A DNA stretch of 64,000 bases from assembly GCF_018687555.1 (NCBI RefSeq), contig NZ_CP061296.1, forward strand, positions 310,001 to 374,000. Reading direction: 5' to 3'. A program made the translations under genes and the position numbers. The notes below the pieces were generated by a model. The model searched no databases. It was not told the origin of the DNA and worked only from the letters and a program-made list of their open reading frames with translations. Positions 8,547 to 17,347 of the stretch are shown here, in pieces; the first letter of the stretch is position 1; each line of letters begins with the position of its first letter. The DNA comes from Polynucleobacter sp. MWH-P3-07-1. Lineage in GTDB: Bacteria > Pseudomonadota > Gammaproteobacteria > Burkholderiales > Burkholderiaceae.

Positions 8547-9107
8547 ATGACCTCAGAAATTGTCATTATCACCGCTCTAGATAGCGAATTAGATAAAAAC
8601 TCTCTTCCCAGTGGCATCGATATTATTTATAGCGGGATTGGAAAAATCAACGCTGCTATAGCTACCTTGAATGCGATCCATGAGTTTAACCCCAAATATA
8701 TAGTGAATTTTGGAACTGTTGGCACAGTTAGGCCAAGCATCCGGGGACTCATTCAGATAAAAACAGTCTTGCAAAGAGATATGTGCGCAGAGCCTCTAGC
8801 TCCTAGAGGTAAAACCCCTTTTTGTACTCGACCAGCGGAATATCATTCAATAGGTGGAAAGTATATTTGTGGCACTGGTGATAGCTTTGTGACGACTAGA
8901 GATCCATGGCTTGAAGAGCAAAAGGTTGATGTGGTGGATATGGAACTATTTGCAATTGCAGCCATAGCTCATGAGAGTAAAGTTCCTTGGTATTCATTTA
9001 AATACATTACCGATGATGCCAATGAATCTTCTGGAGCCACCTGGAGTGAGGCGGTAAATCATGGAGAGCAGTTATTTTTAGATGTATTGAAGACTAAATT
9101 TTTATAA
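8547..9107 (+). CDS. Nucleosidase, MTA/SAH nucleosidase-like phosphorylase superfamily
   Basis: A 186-residue protein of the PNP/UDP phosphorylase superfamily. It has VIITALDSEL at the start, SGIGKINAA, NFGTVGTVRP and a VVDMELFAIA segment holding the Met-Glu pair that binds the ribose in MTA/SAH nucleosidases, then YITDDANESS with the catalytic Asp. It is shorter than E. coli Pfs (about 230). It probably releases adenine from methylthioadenosine or S-adenosylhomocysteine, adenine that the divergent apt product could salvage. Substrate is inferred from fold and neighbour. Confidence 0.75.
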   Translation: MTSEIVIITALDSELDKNSLPSGIDIIYSGIGKINAAIATLNAIHEFNPKYIVNFGTVGTVRPSIRGLIQIKTVLQRDMCAEPLAPRGKTPFCTRPAEYHSIGGKYICGTGDSFVTTRDPWLEEQKVDVVDMELFAIAAIAHESKVPWYSFKYITDDANESSGATWSEAVNHGEQLFLDVLKTKFL

Positions 9108-9126
9108 AAATCATTCGAGTTCATAA

Positions 9127-9489
9127 ATGAAAGCCATCATCCTCTTTGGCCACGGTGCCCGTGATACTCGCTGGCGTGAGCCTTTTGACCGCCTAGTTGC
9201 CCTCTGGCGTAACCAGCAGGGCCAGACTCCAGTCGAGTTGGCTTTCCTAGAAATGATGCAACCATCCTTATCCGAGGCCATTGCTAAGTTAACTGCTGTA
9301 GGAGCTTCTGAAATTATTGTCGTGCCAGTGTTCTTCGGCCAGGGTGGCCATCTGCGTAACGACTTTCCTAAACTACTTGAAGAGTGCCGTAGTCAATATC
9401 CCAACATTGCTTTAAGCGCTACGCCTGCCGTTGGAGAGGATGAGGCCGTCCTGCAAGCCATCATCGACTTTGGTGCCAAGGTACTGTAA
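9127..9489 (+). CDS. cbiX: CbiX-type sirohydrochlorin chelatase (short form)
   Basis: This 120-residue protein is a single-domain chelatase (CbiX-S/SirB type). It opens with the metal-binding HGARDTRWREPF (His near residue 9) and carries VPVFFGQGGHLRNDFP, where the second His binds metal. It would insert Fe2+ into sirohydrochlorin for siroheme, given cobA and sulfite reductase next door, although the family also handles cobalt. Its last 78 bases lie antisense to the 3' end of cobA, a convergent overlap. Confidence 0.85.
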   Translation: MKAIILFGHGARDTRWREPFDRLVALWRNQQGQTPVELAFLEMMQPSLSEAIAKLTAVGASEIIVVPVFFGQGGHLRNDFPKLLEECRSQYPNIALSATPAVGEDEAVLQAIIDFGAKVL

Positions 9490-10251
9490 ATTGGCATCTA
9501 TTGTTTGTACTGCTTTTATCGTTTCTAGAGCTTGGCCAATCAGAATCAATGCAGGCGAGCTAGGATCAAACCAGTGATCGGCTTTACCCTCGGCTAGTGC
9601 AATTAAATTACTTTCCCAATGACGCTCTTTTGTAGTGGAAACTGCCTCAAGAATATGGACTGGCGTATCATCTTTGTGATTCGGGTTTGAGTCAATCAAT
9701 TGCTTGGCAATTTTGGCTGCATCCTTGCGCCCCATGTAATAGACCAAGGTATCGGCACTCGGATTAGGAATCGGTTGCTTCTGCTCCGTCTCCGCGCTCT
9801 CGCTAGCTTGCGCCAGAGTTATAAATGCCACACTTCTTGAGACGCCCCGCAGAGTAAGCGATTTACCTAGACTAGCAGCACCTGCTAATGCTGCAGTAAT
9901 TCCAGGTACGATTTCAAATGAAATACCCGCATTAGATAGAGCAGTGATTTCTTCATCAGCTCTGCCAAAGAGCATAGGATCACCACCTTTAAGTCTGACG
10001 ATAATTTGATACTTGTGCGCAGCATCGACTAAACGCTTATTGATAAATTCTTGAGCAGAAGACAGTTTTCCGCAACGTTTACCTACGGGAACCTTAATCG
10101 CATTTGGGCAAAGAGCTAACATCCCTTCGTCGACCAAAGCATCATGAAACACAATATCGGCTTTAGCCAAAAGCTTGGCGCCTCTAATCGTAATCAGATC
10201 AGCCGCTCCAGGGCCAGCACCCACCAGATAAACAGTTCCTAATATAGACAT
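9412..10251 (-). CDS. cobA: Uroporphyrinogen-III C-methyltransferase (SUMT)
   Basis: The 279-residue enzyme makes precorrin-2 by two SAM-dependent methylations of uroporphyrinogen III. It has VGAGPGAADLITIRGAKLL at the N-terminus, VRLKGGDPMLFGR and PGITAALAGAASLG, the signatures of SUMT. It contains neither the CysG dehydrogenase/ferrochelatase part nor a HemD fusion, so a separate chelatase is expected; cbiX next to it fits. It lies two bases after the DUF934 gene in the direction of transcription. The C-terminal ~30 residues are beyond the usual core and overlap cbiX. Confidence 0.92.
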   Translation of the reverse strand: MSILGTVYLVGAGPGAADLITIRGAKLLAKADIVFHDALVDEGMLALCPNAIKVPVGKRCGKLSSAQEFINKRLVDAAHKYQIIVRLKGGDPMLFGRADEEITALSNAGISFEIVPGITAALAGAASLGKSLTLRGVSRSVAFITLAQASESAETEQKQPIPNPSADTLVYYMGRKDAAKIAKQLIDSNPNHKDDTPVHILEAVSTTKERHWESNLIALAEGKADHWFDPSSPALILIGQALETIKAVQTIDANLQYLGTKVDDGLQDGLILSNGRRSA

Positions 10252-10253
10252 GA

Positions 10254-10874
10254 TTACGAGCTTAGGTGACCATTGAGTCGCTCATTTAGCTGACTGCGCC
10301 TATCACGCCAGCTGTTCTGGGACGTTACGGTAAAGAGATCAAATTGCTTGAGGGCCATATCCAAGTTCTGATCAGCACGTAAGGCAAAGCTATCAAAGCC
10401 TGAGCGTGCCCCTAAAACCAATTGATCAATCAGCACATCGCCAATAGCGCGGATTTCACCTGACCAATTAAAGCGCTCACGAAGTAAAGCAGCAGTACTA
10501 AAGCTCCTACCGTCTCTAAAGATTGGAAAGTCCGCCGCTACTAATGCCCATGCAGGTTTACCTGCCTCAATCACTTCATGATGCTTCAGAATGTCCTCAT
10601 CGGCAGCAAACCAAACCCCGATAGTCTTCTTTTGAATGCGTTTAGTAACTTCTGAGTCGGGATCTTGCGCTTGAGCTTGACCATGACTTAGCCACCACTG
10701 AAAAGGGGCTAAGACCTTTTGGTCTTGGTTAATCTGAGCAAGGCTGGCTTCAGCTTCTATTCCATTCCAGACTTGCCATTCATTGGCAATGATGGAGGGT
10801 TTACCACCCTTGGGATAGAGCAAGACGCTGTTGACTTGAATACTAGATTCCTTAATTGATGGGTTCTCACTCAT
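10254..10874 (-). CDS. DUF934 protein associated with sulfite reduction
   Basis: A 206-residue protein of the DUF934 family, known mainly from its constant position after cysI in proteobacteria. Visible family features are the LAPFQWWLSHG segment, the FPIFRDGRSFSTAALLRER motif and GDVLIDQL. It has no clear cofactor motif. It overlaps the end of cysI by four bases and is followed two bases on by cobA, giving the operon cysI-DUF934-cobA. It probably helps sulfite reductase, perhaps as an electron-supply or assembly factor; the molecular role is not established. Confidence 0.85.
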   Translation of the reverse strand: MSENPSIKESSIQVNSVLLYPKGGKPSIIANEWQVWNGIEAEASLAQINQDQKVLAPFQWWLSHGQAQAQDPDSEVTKRIQKKTIGVWFAADEDILKHHEVIEAGKPAWALVAADFPIFRDGRSFSTAALLRERFNWSGEIRAIGDVLIDQLVLGARSGFDSFALRADQNLDMALKQFDLFTVTSQNSWRDRRSQLNERLNGHLSS

Positions 10875-12568
10875 ACAACAGCTCCAGTAGTGCTTTCTTT
10901 AGATCTATTTAAATAGGCAGCTTCTTTAAAAGGCATTACACCCAAGCGGCGATAGGTCTCGATAAAGGGTTCATCAGCAGTGCGATGCTTCACAAAGGTA
11001 TCGATGATGTCCGCCATCACATCGGGGATTTGCTCGGCACCAAAAGAAGGACCAATCACCTTACCAATAGATGCATGATTACCTTGCTCGCCACCCAAAG
11101 TAATTTGATACCACTCTTTACCGTCTTTATCGACACCCAGTACGCCAATATTGCCTACGTGGTGATGACCACAAGAGTTAATGCACCCTGAGATATTGAG
11201 CGAGATCTCGCCTAGATCGTGCAAGTAATCCAGATCATCAAAGCGTTCCTGAATCGCTTTCGCAATGGGGAGTGATTTAGCATTGGCTAGTGAGCAGAAG
11301 TCGCCACCAGGGCAAGCAATGATGTCAGTTAGCAGTCCAATATTCGGCAGTACCACATTTTGTGCTTTAGCCTTGTGCCACAGCTCAAGAAGCTTAGCTT
11401 GCTCAACATCAGCGAGCACTAAGTTTTGCTCATGCGTGACGCGCAGTTCACCAAAACTATATTGGTCAGCTAAATCAGCAATTGCTAGCATTTGTTCAGT
11501 GGTGGCATCTCCCGGTGCTACAGAGCCATGGGGCTTGAGGGAGAAGATTACACTGGCGTAGCCTGGTACTTGATGGGCTTTGACGTTGCGCTCTAACCAT
11601 CGTGCAAAAGCGGTTCTTTCATTCTCAAGAGCACTTTGGATGAGATCTTCAGTACTAATTTGTTCTGCAGTTTTGTAAGTAGGCTTGGTAAAGTGCTTAG
11701 CAACTCGATCCCACTCCGATTGCTGGAAATTGTCATCCCCGTCTTTAATGCTTGCCCATTCACCCTCAACTTGGCGTGCGAATTCTTCTGGACCTAGGGC
11801 TTTGACCAAAATCTTAATGCGAGCTTTGTAAATATTGTCGCGTCTGCCAAAGCGGTTGTAAACGCGCAGCAGAGCAGTTAAATAAGATGGCAATACATTC
11901 CAAGGCAGATTCTCTTTGATGAGTGAGCCTAGGATGGGGGTGCGGCCCATGCCGCCACCAGCATAGATGTCTGCTACAAGTTCGCCATTCTCATTTTTCT
12001 TCAGTGAAATACCCACATCGTGACACAAGAGGATCGTACGATCCTCTTTAGCGCCACACACGGCAAACTTAAATTTTCGTGGCAGAAATGCAAACTCGGG
12101 ATGCAATGTTGACCATTGGCGGAGTAATTCACAAACGGGGCGAGGATCGACATATTCATCAGCGGCGACTCCAGCAAAAGCATCGCTCGTAATATTCCGA
12201 ATACAGTTGCCTGAAGTTTGAATGGCGTGCATTTGCACTTTAGCCAGGTCAGCCAAAATCGCTGGCGACTCTTCTAGCTTGATCCAATTAAATTGAATGT
12301 TCTGACGGGTCGTAAAGTGACCATAGCCACGATCGTATTTATCGGCAATATGGGCTAAGGTTCGCAGCTGATCTGAGCTAAGTAAACCATAAGGAATGGC
12401 AACTCTGAGCATATAAGCATGGCGTTGGTGATACAAGCCATTTTGCAGGCGCAGTGGCCGAAACTCTTCCTCAGGCAAAGTGCCGTTGATGCGGCGGTCC
12501 ACCTGGTCTTTAAATTGAATAACCCGCTCATTGACCAGGGTTTGGTCGATATAGTCGTATTTGTACAT
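10871..12568 (-). CDS. cysI: Assimilatory sulfite reductase hemoprotein (nitrite/sulfite reductase family)
   Basis: A 565-residue siroheme/[4Fe-4S] reductase that takes sulfite to sulfide with six electrons. The cluster-siroheme ligands appear as CPGGDFC (about residues 416-422) and GCINSCG (about 460), followed by HHHVGNIGVLG. Two ferredoxin-like half domains precede each catalytic half; HFTTRQNIQFNWI is the substrate-side motif. Neighbouring siroheme genes (cobA, cbiX) and DUF934 point to sulfite rather than nitrite. The flavoprotein partner cysJ is not in the window, so the electron donor may be ferredoxin; that is inference. Confidence 0.9.
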   Translation of the reverse strand: MYKYDYIDQTLVNERVIQFKDQVDRRINGTLPEEEFRPLRLQNGLYHQRHAYMLRVAIPYGLLSSDQLRTLAHIADKYDRGYGHFTTRQNIQFNWIKLEESPAILADLAKVQMHAIQTSGNCIRNITSDAFAGVAADEYVDPRPVCELLRQWSTLHPEFAFLPRKFKFAVCGAKEDRTILLCHDVGISLKKNENGELVADIYAGGGMGRTPILGSLIKENLPWNVLPSYLTALLRVYNRFGRRDNIYKARIKILVKALGPEEFARQVEGEWASIKDGDDNFQQSEWDRVAKHFTKPTYKTAEQISTEDLIQSALENERTAFARWLERNVKAHQVPGYASVIFSLKPHGSVAPGDATTEQMLAIADLADQYSFGELRVTHEQNLVLADVEQAKLLELWHKAKAQNVVLPNIGLLTDIIACPGGDFCSLANAKSLPIAKAIQERFDDLDYLHDLGEISLNISGCINSCGHHHVGNIGVLGVDKDGKEWYQITLGGEQGNHASIGKVIGPSFGAEQIPDVMADIIDTFVKHRTADEPFIETYRRLGVMPFKEAAYLNRSKESTTGAVV

Positions 12569-12682
12569 AGCCTATGATTTTCAGGGATTTTTGATATTTC
12601 TTCAAATAATCATAAATTCAGTTCATATATGCTTTTTGATATATCAATCCCTGTCCTGATTTGAGTCAAATTAGCTATCGCG

Positions 12683-14173
12683 ATGAGGTATATTTCTTCA
12701 ATGACTAGCCCTCAACCCCCTCAAAATATTGCCTCTAACCCCTATGATGCGGAGTTTGAAGACTACCAAGCTACCAGAAGTCAGTTTTGGGATCAAATTA
12801 ATGACAAACGCTCCTTATCTTTGGGCGGCTACTACCAAAAGAGGCTAGCCCACATCTATCAAAATATCGTACCCGCTGACTCTCAGGTGCTAGAGCTTGG
12901 CTGCAAAGACGGCAAATTACTCCATGCCCTAAAGCCCTCAATTGGAGTGGGAGTCGATTTTAGTAAGGAGGCTATTAGTCACGCTAAAAAACGTTATCCC
13001 ACCTTGGAGTTTGTTCAAATCGACGCCCATCAATTACAACTAGGTGCTCTAGGTGGACGCCAGTTCGATTACATCATCGTCTCAGACTTGGTCAATGACT
13101 TATGGGATGTGCAAACCGTATTGGATAGCGTGCGCCCGTTTTGTCATCCTCAAACCCGCTTGGTCTTTAATTTCTTTAGTCATGTGTGGAATTTGCCCTT
13201 ACGAGCTGCTCGCGCACTGGGTTTAGCAACACCCAATCTGCCGCAAAACTGGCTGACCAAGCATGATATGAATAACCTACTAGAGATTGCTCAATACGAG
13301 ACCCTACGACAGTGGCGTGAAATCATTGCGCCACTCAATATTCCCCTTGTCTCTAATTTCTGTAACCGCTACCTGGCCAAAATTTGGCCTTTTGAATTGC
13401 TCGCCATTACTAATTTCATCGTAGCAAGACCCGTCGGTATGCAGCTGATTAAAAAACCTACAGTCTCAGTAGTGATTGCAGCGCGTAATGAGTCTGGCCA
13501 TATTGCTGAGCTGATTGCACGAGTACCGGAGATGGGTGGCGGAACGCAAATTGTTTTTGTAGAAGGCAATTCAACTGATGACACCTATGATGTGATTGCT
13601 AGCGAAATCGCCAAGCATCCCGAACGCAATTGCATGCTACTGAAGCAAACCGGCAAAGGCAAAGGCAATGCAGTACGGAATGGTTTTGATGCGGCAACCG
13701 GCGATATTTTGATGATTCTCGATGCTGACATTACTGTGCCACCAGAAGATCTTGAGCGTTGCTATTTAATTATGGCTAGTGGTTTAGGTGAGTTTGTGAA
13801 CGGCGTCCGCCTGGTCTATCCAATGCAAGATGAAGCGATGCGATTTTTAAATCTACTGGGTAATAAGTTTTTCTCCTGGGCATTTAGTTGGTTAATTGGA
13901 CAGCCGATCCGCGATACCTTATGCGGTACTAAAGTGCTCTGGAAAACAGACTACCAGCGCATTGCCGATAACCGCAAGTACTTTGGTGACTTTGATCCTT
14001 TTGGCGACTTTGACTTACTCTTTGGCGCCGCGCGCTTAAACTTGAAGATTGTCGAAGTACCCATTCGCTATAGAGCTCGTCGTTACGGAGAAACCAATAT
14101 CTCGCGCTGGAGCCATGGGTGGTTGTTACTCAAAATGGTCGCATTTGCAGCCCGCCGGATTAAGTTTATTTAA
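12683..14173 (+). CDS. Fused methyltransferase - GT2 glycosyltransferase
   Basis: A 496-residue two-domain protein. Residues ~60-220 are a class I SAM methyltransferase with VLELGCKDGKLL and GVGVDFSKEAI. Residues ~260-496 are a GT2 glycosyltransferase of the dolichyl-phosphate-mannose-synthase type: VSVVIAARNESGHI, the metal-binding ILDADITV, and a C-terminal RRYGETNISRW. No membrane helix is evident. It may charge a polyprenyl phosphate with a sugar used by the ArnT-like GT-C enzyme convergent with it. The ATG at 12683 is used; ATG 12701 (MTSPQPP) lies eleven bases after GAGGT and is an equally good start. Confidence 0.8.
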   Translation: MRYISSMTSPQPPQNIASNPYDAEFEDYQATRSQFWDQINDKRSLSLGGYYQKRLAHIYQNIVPADSQVLELGCKDGKLLHALKPSIGVGVDFSKEAISHAKKRYPTLEFVQIDAHQLQLGALGGRQFDYIIVSDLVNDLWDVQTVLDSVRPFCHPQTRLVFNFFSHVWNLPLRAARALGLATPNLPQNWLTKHDMNNLLEIAQYETLRQWREIIAPLNIPLVSNFCNRYLAKIWPFELLAITNFIVARPVGMQLIKKPTVSVVIAARNESGHIAELIARVPEMGGGTQIVFVEGNSTDDTYDVIASEIAKHPERNCMLLKQTGKGKGNAVRNGFDAATGDILMILDADITVPPEDLERCYLIMASGLGEFVNGVRLVYPMQDEAMRFLNLLGNKFFSWAFSWLIGQPIRDTLCGTKVLWKTDYQRIADNRKYFGDFDPFGDFDLLFGAARLNLKIVEVPIRYRARRYGETNISRWSHGWLLLKMVAFAARRIKFI

Positions 14174-14195
14174 TTCAGTTTTCTTTATTTTTGGA

Positions 14196-15749
14196 TTAGT
14201 GCTCAGGCCCAGGTTGAGCGCATGCCTCAGCAATTCTGGTCTCACTCATTTGCACATGAGTATGCACTACCTCAGAATGGCAGAAGGGGTGACTACCTTT
14301 CCGAATCAGCCAATTGTAGTAATGGGTATAAGGCACCAGATTAGCCAGAACGGTCAAAAAGATTAAACCACCCAGCACTTTAAACTGCAAAGTTTTTGTC
14401 ATTTTGCTGATGAGCAAAAGCGCATAAGTCAGTAAGAAGAACTCGGAGAAGATACGGTACTGTGGCGCATCGAAGTAGCGACTCTTGTTGACCAAATTGA
14501 CAATATAAAAACTCACAAAACAAAAGATACCAAACCAAAACTCTTTTTTACTGAGTTGATCCCTTTTGAGAAACATCCAAATCGTGCAAAAAATAATCAG
14601 CAAGGTGGATGATGAAATTTTGCCAAAGGTCTCGACCAAAGGGCTGAGGAAAAATATGCTAGCAGCCTGCAGCTTATCGCCTAGAGAAGGGCTAGCAATG
14701 AGATTACTTTGGGGGTTCAGTATTTGACTACCCCCCGATTTAAACAGGAAGCGACTCATACTCATCGGGTCAGCAATATTGCCAAAAATGGATACACCTT
14801 CATTGACCCAGGTGCTCAAAGCATTCGTCAAGTGATAGGCCAGCCAATAGCCAATATTGAAAAGGCTTAACGCTTTATAGCGATTAATCTTCTTGTGGCA
14901 AAAGCAGATCAGCAACAAGAGGCCATTAAAGAAAGTGACTAAGGCGCAATTAAATAAAAATCCTTTACCACTTGATTGCAGGCTATAGAAGTAGAGCAAT
15001 CCCAGGTATGACAAAGGTGCTAGCAATGCATAGAGCCATTGAGGAAGACCTACTACTTGCTTGCTATTCTGATCTGGATTGATGAAATAACTAGCCCAGC
15101 AAAAGTAGAAGGGGGCTAAAACCAGAATCTGTGCTTTATTTAAGGCCCCGCAGAAAAAGAAAATCAGCGCAAGCAATAGCTTGAATGGAGCAGGGGCAGG
15201 GATTGCCTTAAAGCTCTCAATAAAGAAGTAAATAGCGAGCAATAAGAAAGCAAAAGCAATTGCTTCGGTGCGGGTGGCGGTGAAATGATAAAAAACACCA
15301 TTGCTCACAAAGACTAAGAAAGCCACCAATAATGACCCGCGTACATTCTGAGTAAGCTTTTGGCTCACGTAATAAGTGAATGAAACTAGCGCAATCGTGG
15401 TCACGAGCGCGGCATGCCTTGCAGTGATCACCAAATACCGCATCGAATCAAAAAGGGATTCTGATTGGTTAAAGCCATCGATCGTCTGAAGGTGAGCTAA
15501 GCCCAGCCAATTGGCGATCTTCTGTAAAAAAGCAATCAGTTGGATTGAAAAAAATCCCGGGTGATCGATGTACTCTTGATTAAAGCCGGAGTTGATCAGT
15601 AAGCCGTTATAACCTAAGGTGAGCTCTTGATCGGCCCAAAATGACCAGTTGCGATCAAAGCCAATACCGTAGAACAAAAGCGTGAGCACGCTGATGATCA
15701 GGAGGTAAGGCCAGACCTTGTATAGTTCACCTGAGATTTTGGAAGGCAT
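14196..15749 (-). CDS. ArnT-like GT-C membrane glycosyltransferase
   Basis: A 517-residue protein with about twelve hydrophobic segments and a soluble C-terminal tail. The first periplasmic loop carries SFWADQELTLGYN and YIDHPGFF, resembling the acidic catalytic loop of GT-C enzymes such as ArnT/PMT, which use polyprenyl-phosphate sugars outside the membrane. The start is set at ATG (complement of 15747-15749, MPSKISGELYK); the frame continues upstream to 15902 but that part overlaps the preceding small membrane gene. It begins two bases after that gene stops, so they are co-transcribed. Acceptor and sugar are unknown. Confidence 0.72.
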   Translation of the reverse strand: MPSKISGELYKVWPYLLIISVLTLLFYGIGFDRNWSFWADQELTLGYNGLLINSGFNQEYIDHPGFFSIQLIAFLQKIANWLGLAHLQTIDGFNQSESLFDSMRYLVITARHAALVTTIALVSFTYYVSQKLTQNVRGSLLVAFLVFVSNGVFYHFTATRTEAIAFAFLLLAIYFFIESFKAIPAPAPFKLLLALIFFFCGALNKAQILVLAPFYFCWASYFINPDQNSKQVVGLPQWLYALLAPLSYLGLLYFYSLQSSGKGFLFNCALVTFFNGLLLLICFCHKKINRYKALSLFNIGYWLAYHLTNALSTWVNEGVSIFGNIADPMSMSRFLFKSGGSQILNPQSNLIASPSLGDKLQAASIFFLSPLVETFGKISSSTLLIIFCTIWMFLKRDQLSKKEFWFGIFCFVSFYIVNLVNKSRYFDAPQYRIFSEFFLLTYALLLISKMTKTLQFKVLGGLIFLTVLANLVPYTHYYNWLIRKGSHPFCHSEVVHTHVQMSETRIAEACAQPGPEH

Positions 15750-15751
15750 GA

Positions 15752-16108
15752 TTAAGGCTTTTGATAATGACGGTATAGGTTTGCAATCGCTGAAAAGCCT
15801 AGCACCACTATCAAGACTGCGACCAGGTACTCTTGATTGAGGTATTGGAAAACTAGGCCCTGGTAAACCAAAATGCTGGCAATGACGAAAGCACTTAAGC
15901 ATCCTAAGATAACAAGCCCAAAATTCGTAATAAAAGCACCAAGCGTGATAGCTACAAAGACCAAAATCAGATCAGAGACCAGTTGATCTGCGCTAACAAA
16001 AACACTTTGAGTAAATTGCGGATAGGTGCTCTTACCAATTGCGATGAATAGGAGAATGGCTGCTAGAACTGCAAAGTTCAGTTTGGACTTGAGAAGAATG
16101 GCTTTCAC
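15752..16108 (-). CDS. Small four-helix membrane protein of the glycosyl cluster
   Basis: A 118-residue hydrophobic protein with four predicted membrane helices and a basic N-terminus (MKAILLKSK) and C-terminus (YRHYQKP). I do not recognise a family with confidence; size and position beside a GT-C enzyme recall flippase-like partners (GtrA/ArnE-type), but the sequence does not show their motifs. It lies 13 bases after the 75-residue gene and two before the GT-C gene, so these three form one operon. Confidence 0.6.
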   Translation of the reverse strand: MKAILLKSKLNFAVLAAILLFIAIGKSTYPQFTQSVFVSADQLVSDLILVFVAITLGAFITNFGLVILGCLSAFVIASILVYQGLVFQYLNQEYLVAVLIVVLGFSAIANLYRHYQKP

Positions 16109-16121
16109 AACTTACCCTTGC

Positions 16122-16349
16122 TTAAGCTTGATTGCTAAATACCAAGCTCATACCTAGCCAAAGCACGATGAGCGCGACTAAAGCAGTCAGGCCAATTTTC
16201 TTTAAGAAGTATTCCAGACTATCCATATAAGCTTCATCGTTTCTGCCAAAGTACTGATCAAAGCGCTTCCAAACCAGACGGCCTGCCAGGATGGGTAGCA
16301 AAATGGCTGCAATGCCAAAGACGATGGTAAGGGTGTTATCCATATTCAA
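16122..16349 (-). CDS. Small two-helix membrane protein
   Basis: A 75-residue protein with two hydrophobic segments (about residues 7-25 and 50-72) separated by a charged loop (KRFDQYFGRNDEAYMDSLEYFLKK, in two parts). The start may be the ATG at 16349 or 16343 (MDNTL). No family is recognised. It is first in the operon leading to the GT-C glycosyltransferase. Confidence 0.6.
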   Translation of the reverse strand: MNMDNTLTIVFGIAAILLPILAGRLVWKRFDQYFGRNDEAYMDSLEYFLKKIGLTALVALIVLWLGMSLVFSNQA

Positions 16350-16525
16350 TAGTGCTTTCTCAACAATGAACGGTAAGCATACTGTTTTTCTCAGACTCCA
16401 AGTGGGAAGAGCCTTAAATACTGGTAAATAGCTAGCGCAAACCCAATTTCAGGGCAATGCCATCTTTTATTGATACAGTTGGGCATGGAAATACTTCATA
16501 TTAAAACTTTAAGGGGGAATTGAGC

Positions 16526-17119
16526 ATGAGTAATACAACAACCGGTTTATCAATGGATCAGATTGCAGCGATGCGCACACAGGTCCTAGGCGCTGTTGCT
16601 AAAGCACCTGGCATGCTAATTGCCTTAGGCATTTTGTTTATTGCGCTGGGCATGATTGGTGTGGCTGGTCAAGTGATGTTCTCTTTTGTCACGATTAATG
16701 TATTGGGCGCCTTTTTAATTATTGGCGGCGTTTTGCAAGCCATTCATGCATTTCAATCGAGCGGTTGGAAAAGCGTTGGAATTCAGATCATATTTGCCAT
16801 TTTGTATATCGTTGCGGGTCTTTACACTTGGCTCTTTCCAATCCCAGCGCTTGAAGTCATTACCTTGTGGCTAGCAGCGATTTTCTTTATCACTGGTTTT
16901 CTACGCTTGATCGCCGCTTTTCATCACCGTCCTTTTGGTCAGTGGTTCTGGTTGGTTCTGTCTGCCATCATTTCCATCTTGATGGGCGTATTGATCATGA
17001 ATAGTTTCCCAGCTTCGAGTTTCTGGTTACCTGGATTGTTGATTGCTATTGAATTGCTCTTGCAGGGTTGGACATTGCTTTTTATCGGTATTGCAGCCAA
17101 GTCTCACTCAGCAAGCTAA
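16526..17119 (+). CDS. HdeD/DUF308 family membrane protein
   Basis: A 197-residue protein with six hydrophobic helices in three pairs, including FVTINVLGAFLIIGGVLQAIHAF and ITLWLAAIFFITGFLRLIAAF (each shown whole in the sequence as a repeat-like pair), the pattern of HdeD/DUF308 proteins. E. coli HdeD is linked to acid resistance at high cell density; here the role is unknown. AAGGGGG (16511-16517) is placed for ATG 16526 rather than the upstream in-frame TTG 16520. It stands alone with its own upstream gap. Confidence 0.82.
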   Translation: MSNTTTGLSMDQIAAMRTQVLGAVAKAPGMLIALGILFIALGMIGVAGQVMFSFVTINVLGAFLIIGGVLQAIHAFQSSGWKSVGIQIIFAILYIVAGLYTWLFPIPALEVITLWLAAIFFITGFLRLIAAFHHRPFGQWFWLVLSAIISILMGVLIMNSFPASSFWLPGLLIAIELLLQGWTLLFIGIAAKSHSAS

Positions 17120-17161
17120 TGGATTACTGAGCAATTACTTGCTTGGTATTACAGTATCGGT

Positions 17162-17332
17162 ATGAAGAAAACAGATTTATACAAGAATCTCGGTTTGGCA
17201 GTCTCCCATCGCATGAAAAATGCGAGCAAGGTTGCCAAACCTGTTGCAAATGAAAAAGCCAAGACCAAAAAAGAGCTCGCCAGCAGTAATCCACTGCTGA
17301 GCTCTTTGCTGGGCAAAGCAAAATCCAAGTAG
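17162..17332 (+). CDS. Small basic protein of 56 residues
   Basis: An open frame MKKTDLYKNLGLAVSHRMKNAS... ending LLGKAKSK encodes a lysine-rich soluble peptide (many Lys in residues 20-40) with no Cys and no signal peptide. It fills the gap between hdeD and the TonB receptor and ends one base before the receptor's earliest possible start. The compact lysine-rich composition looks like real coding, but no good ribosome site is seen and no family is recognised. Confidence 0.5.
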   Translation: MKKTDLYKNLGLAVSHRMKNASKVAKPVANEKAKTKKELASSNPLLSSLLGKAKSK

Positions 17333-17347
17333 TTGTATTCGCAAGGC

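Noticed and set aside
14049..14366. Plus-strand frame over the end of the GT2 gene
   Set aside because: It overlaps real genes on both sides and has no recognised domain.
15750..15902. Longer N-terminus of the GT-C enzyme
   Set aside because: It overlaps the upstream small membrane gene in another frame and does not resemble a membrane protein start.
17120..17347. Cobalamin riboswitch before the TonB receptor
   Set aside because: No B12-box-like segment is visible and the gap is occupied by a small open frame.
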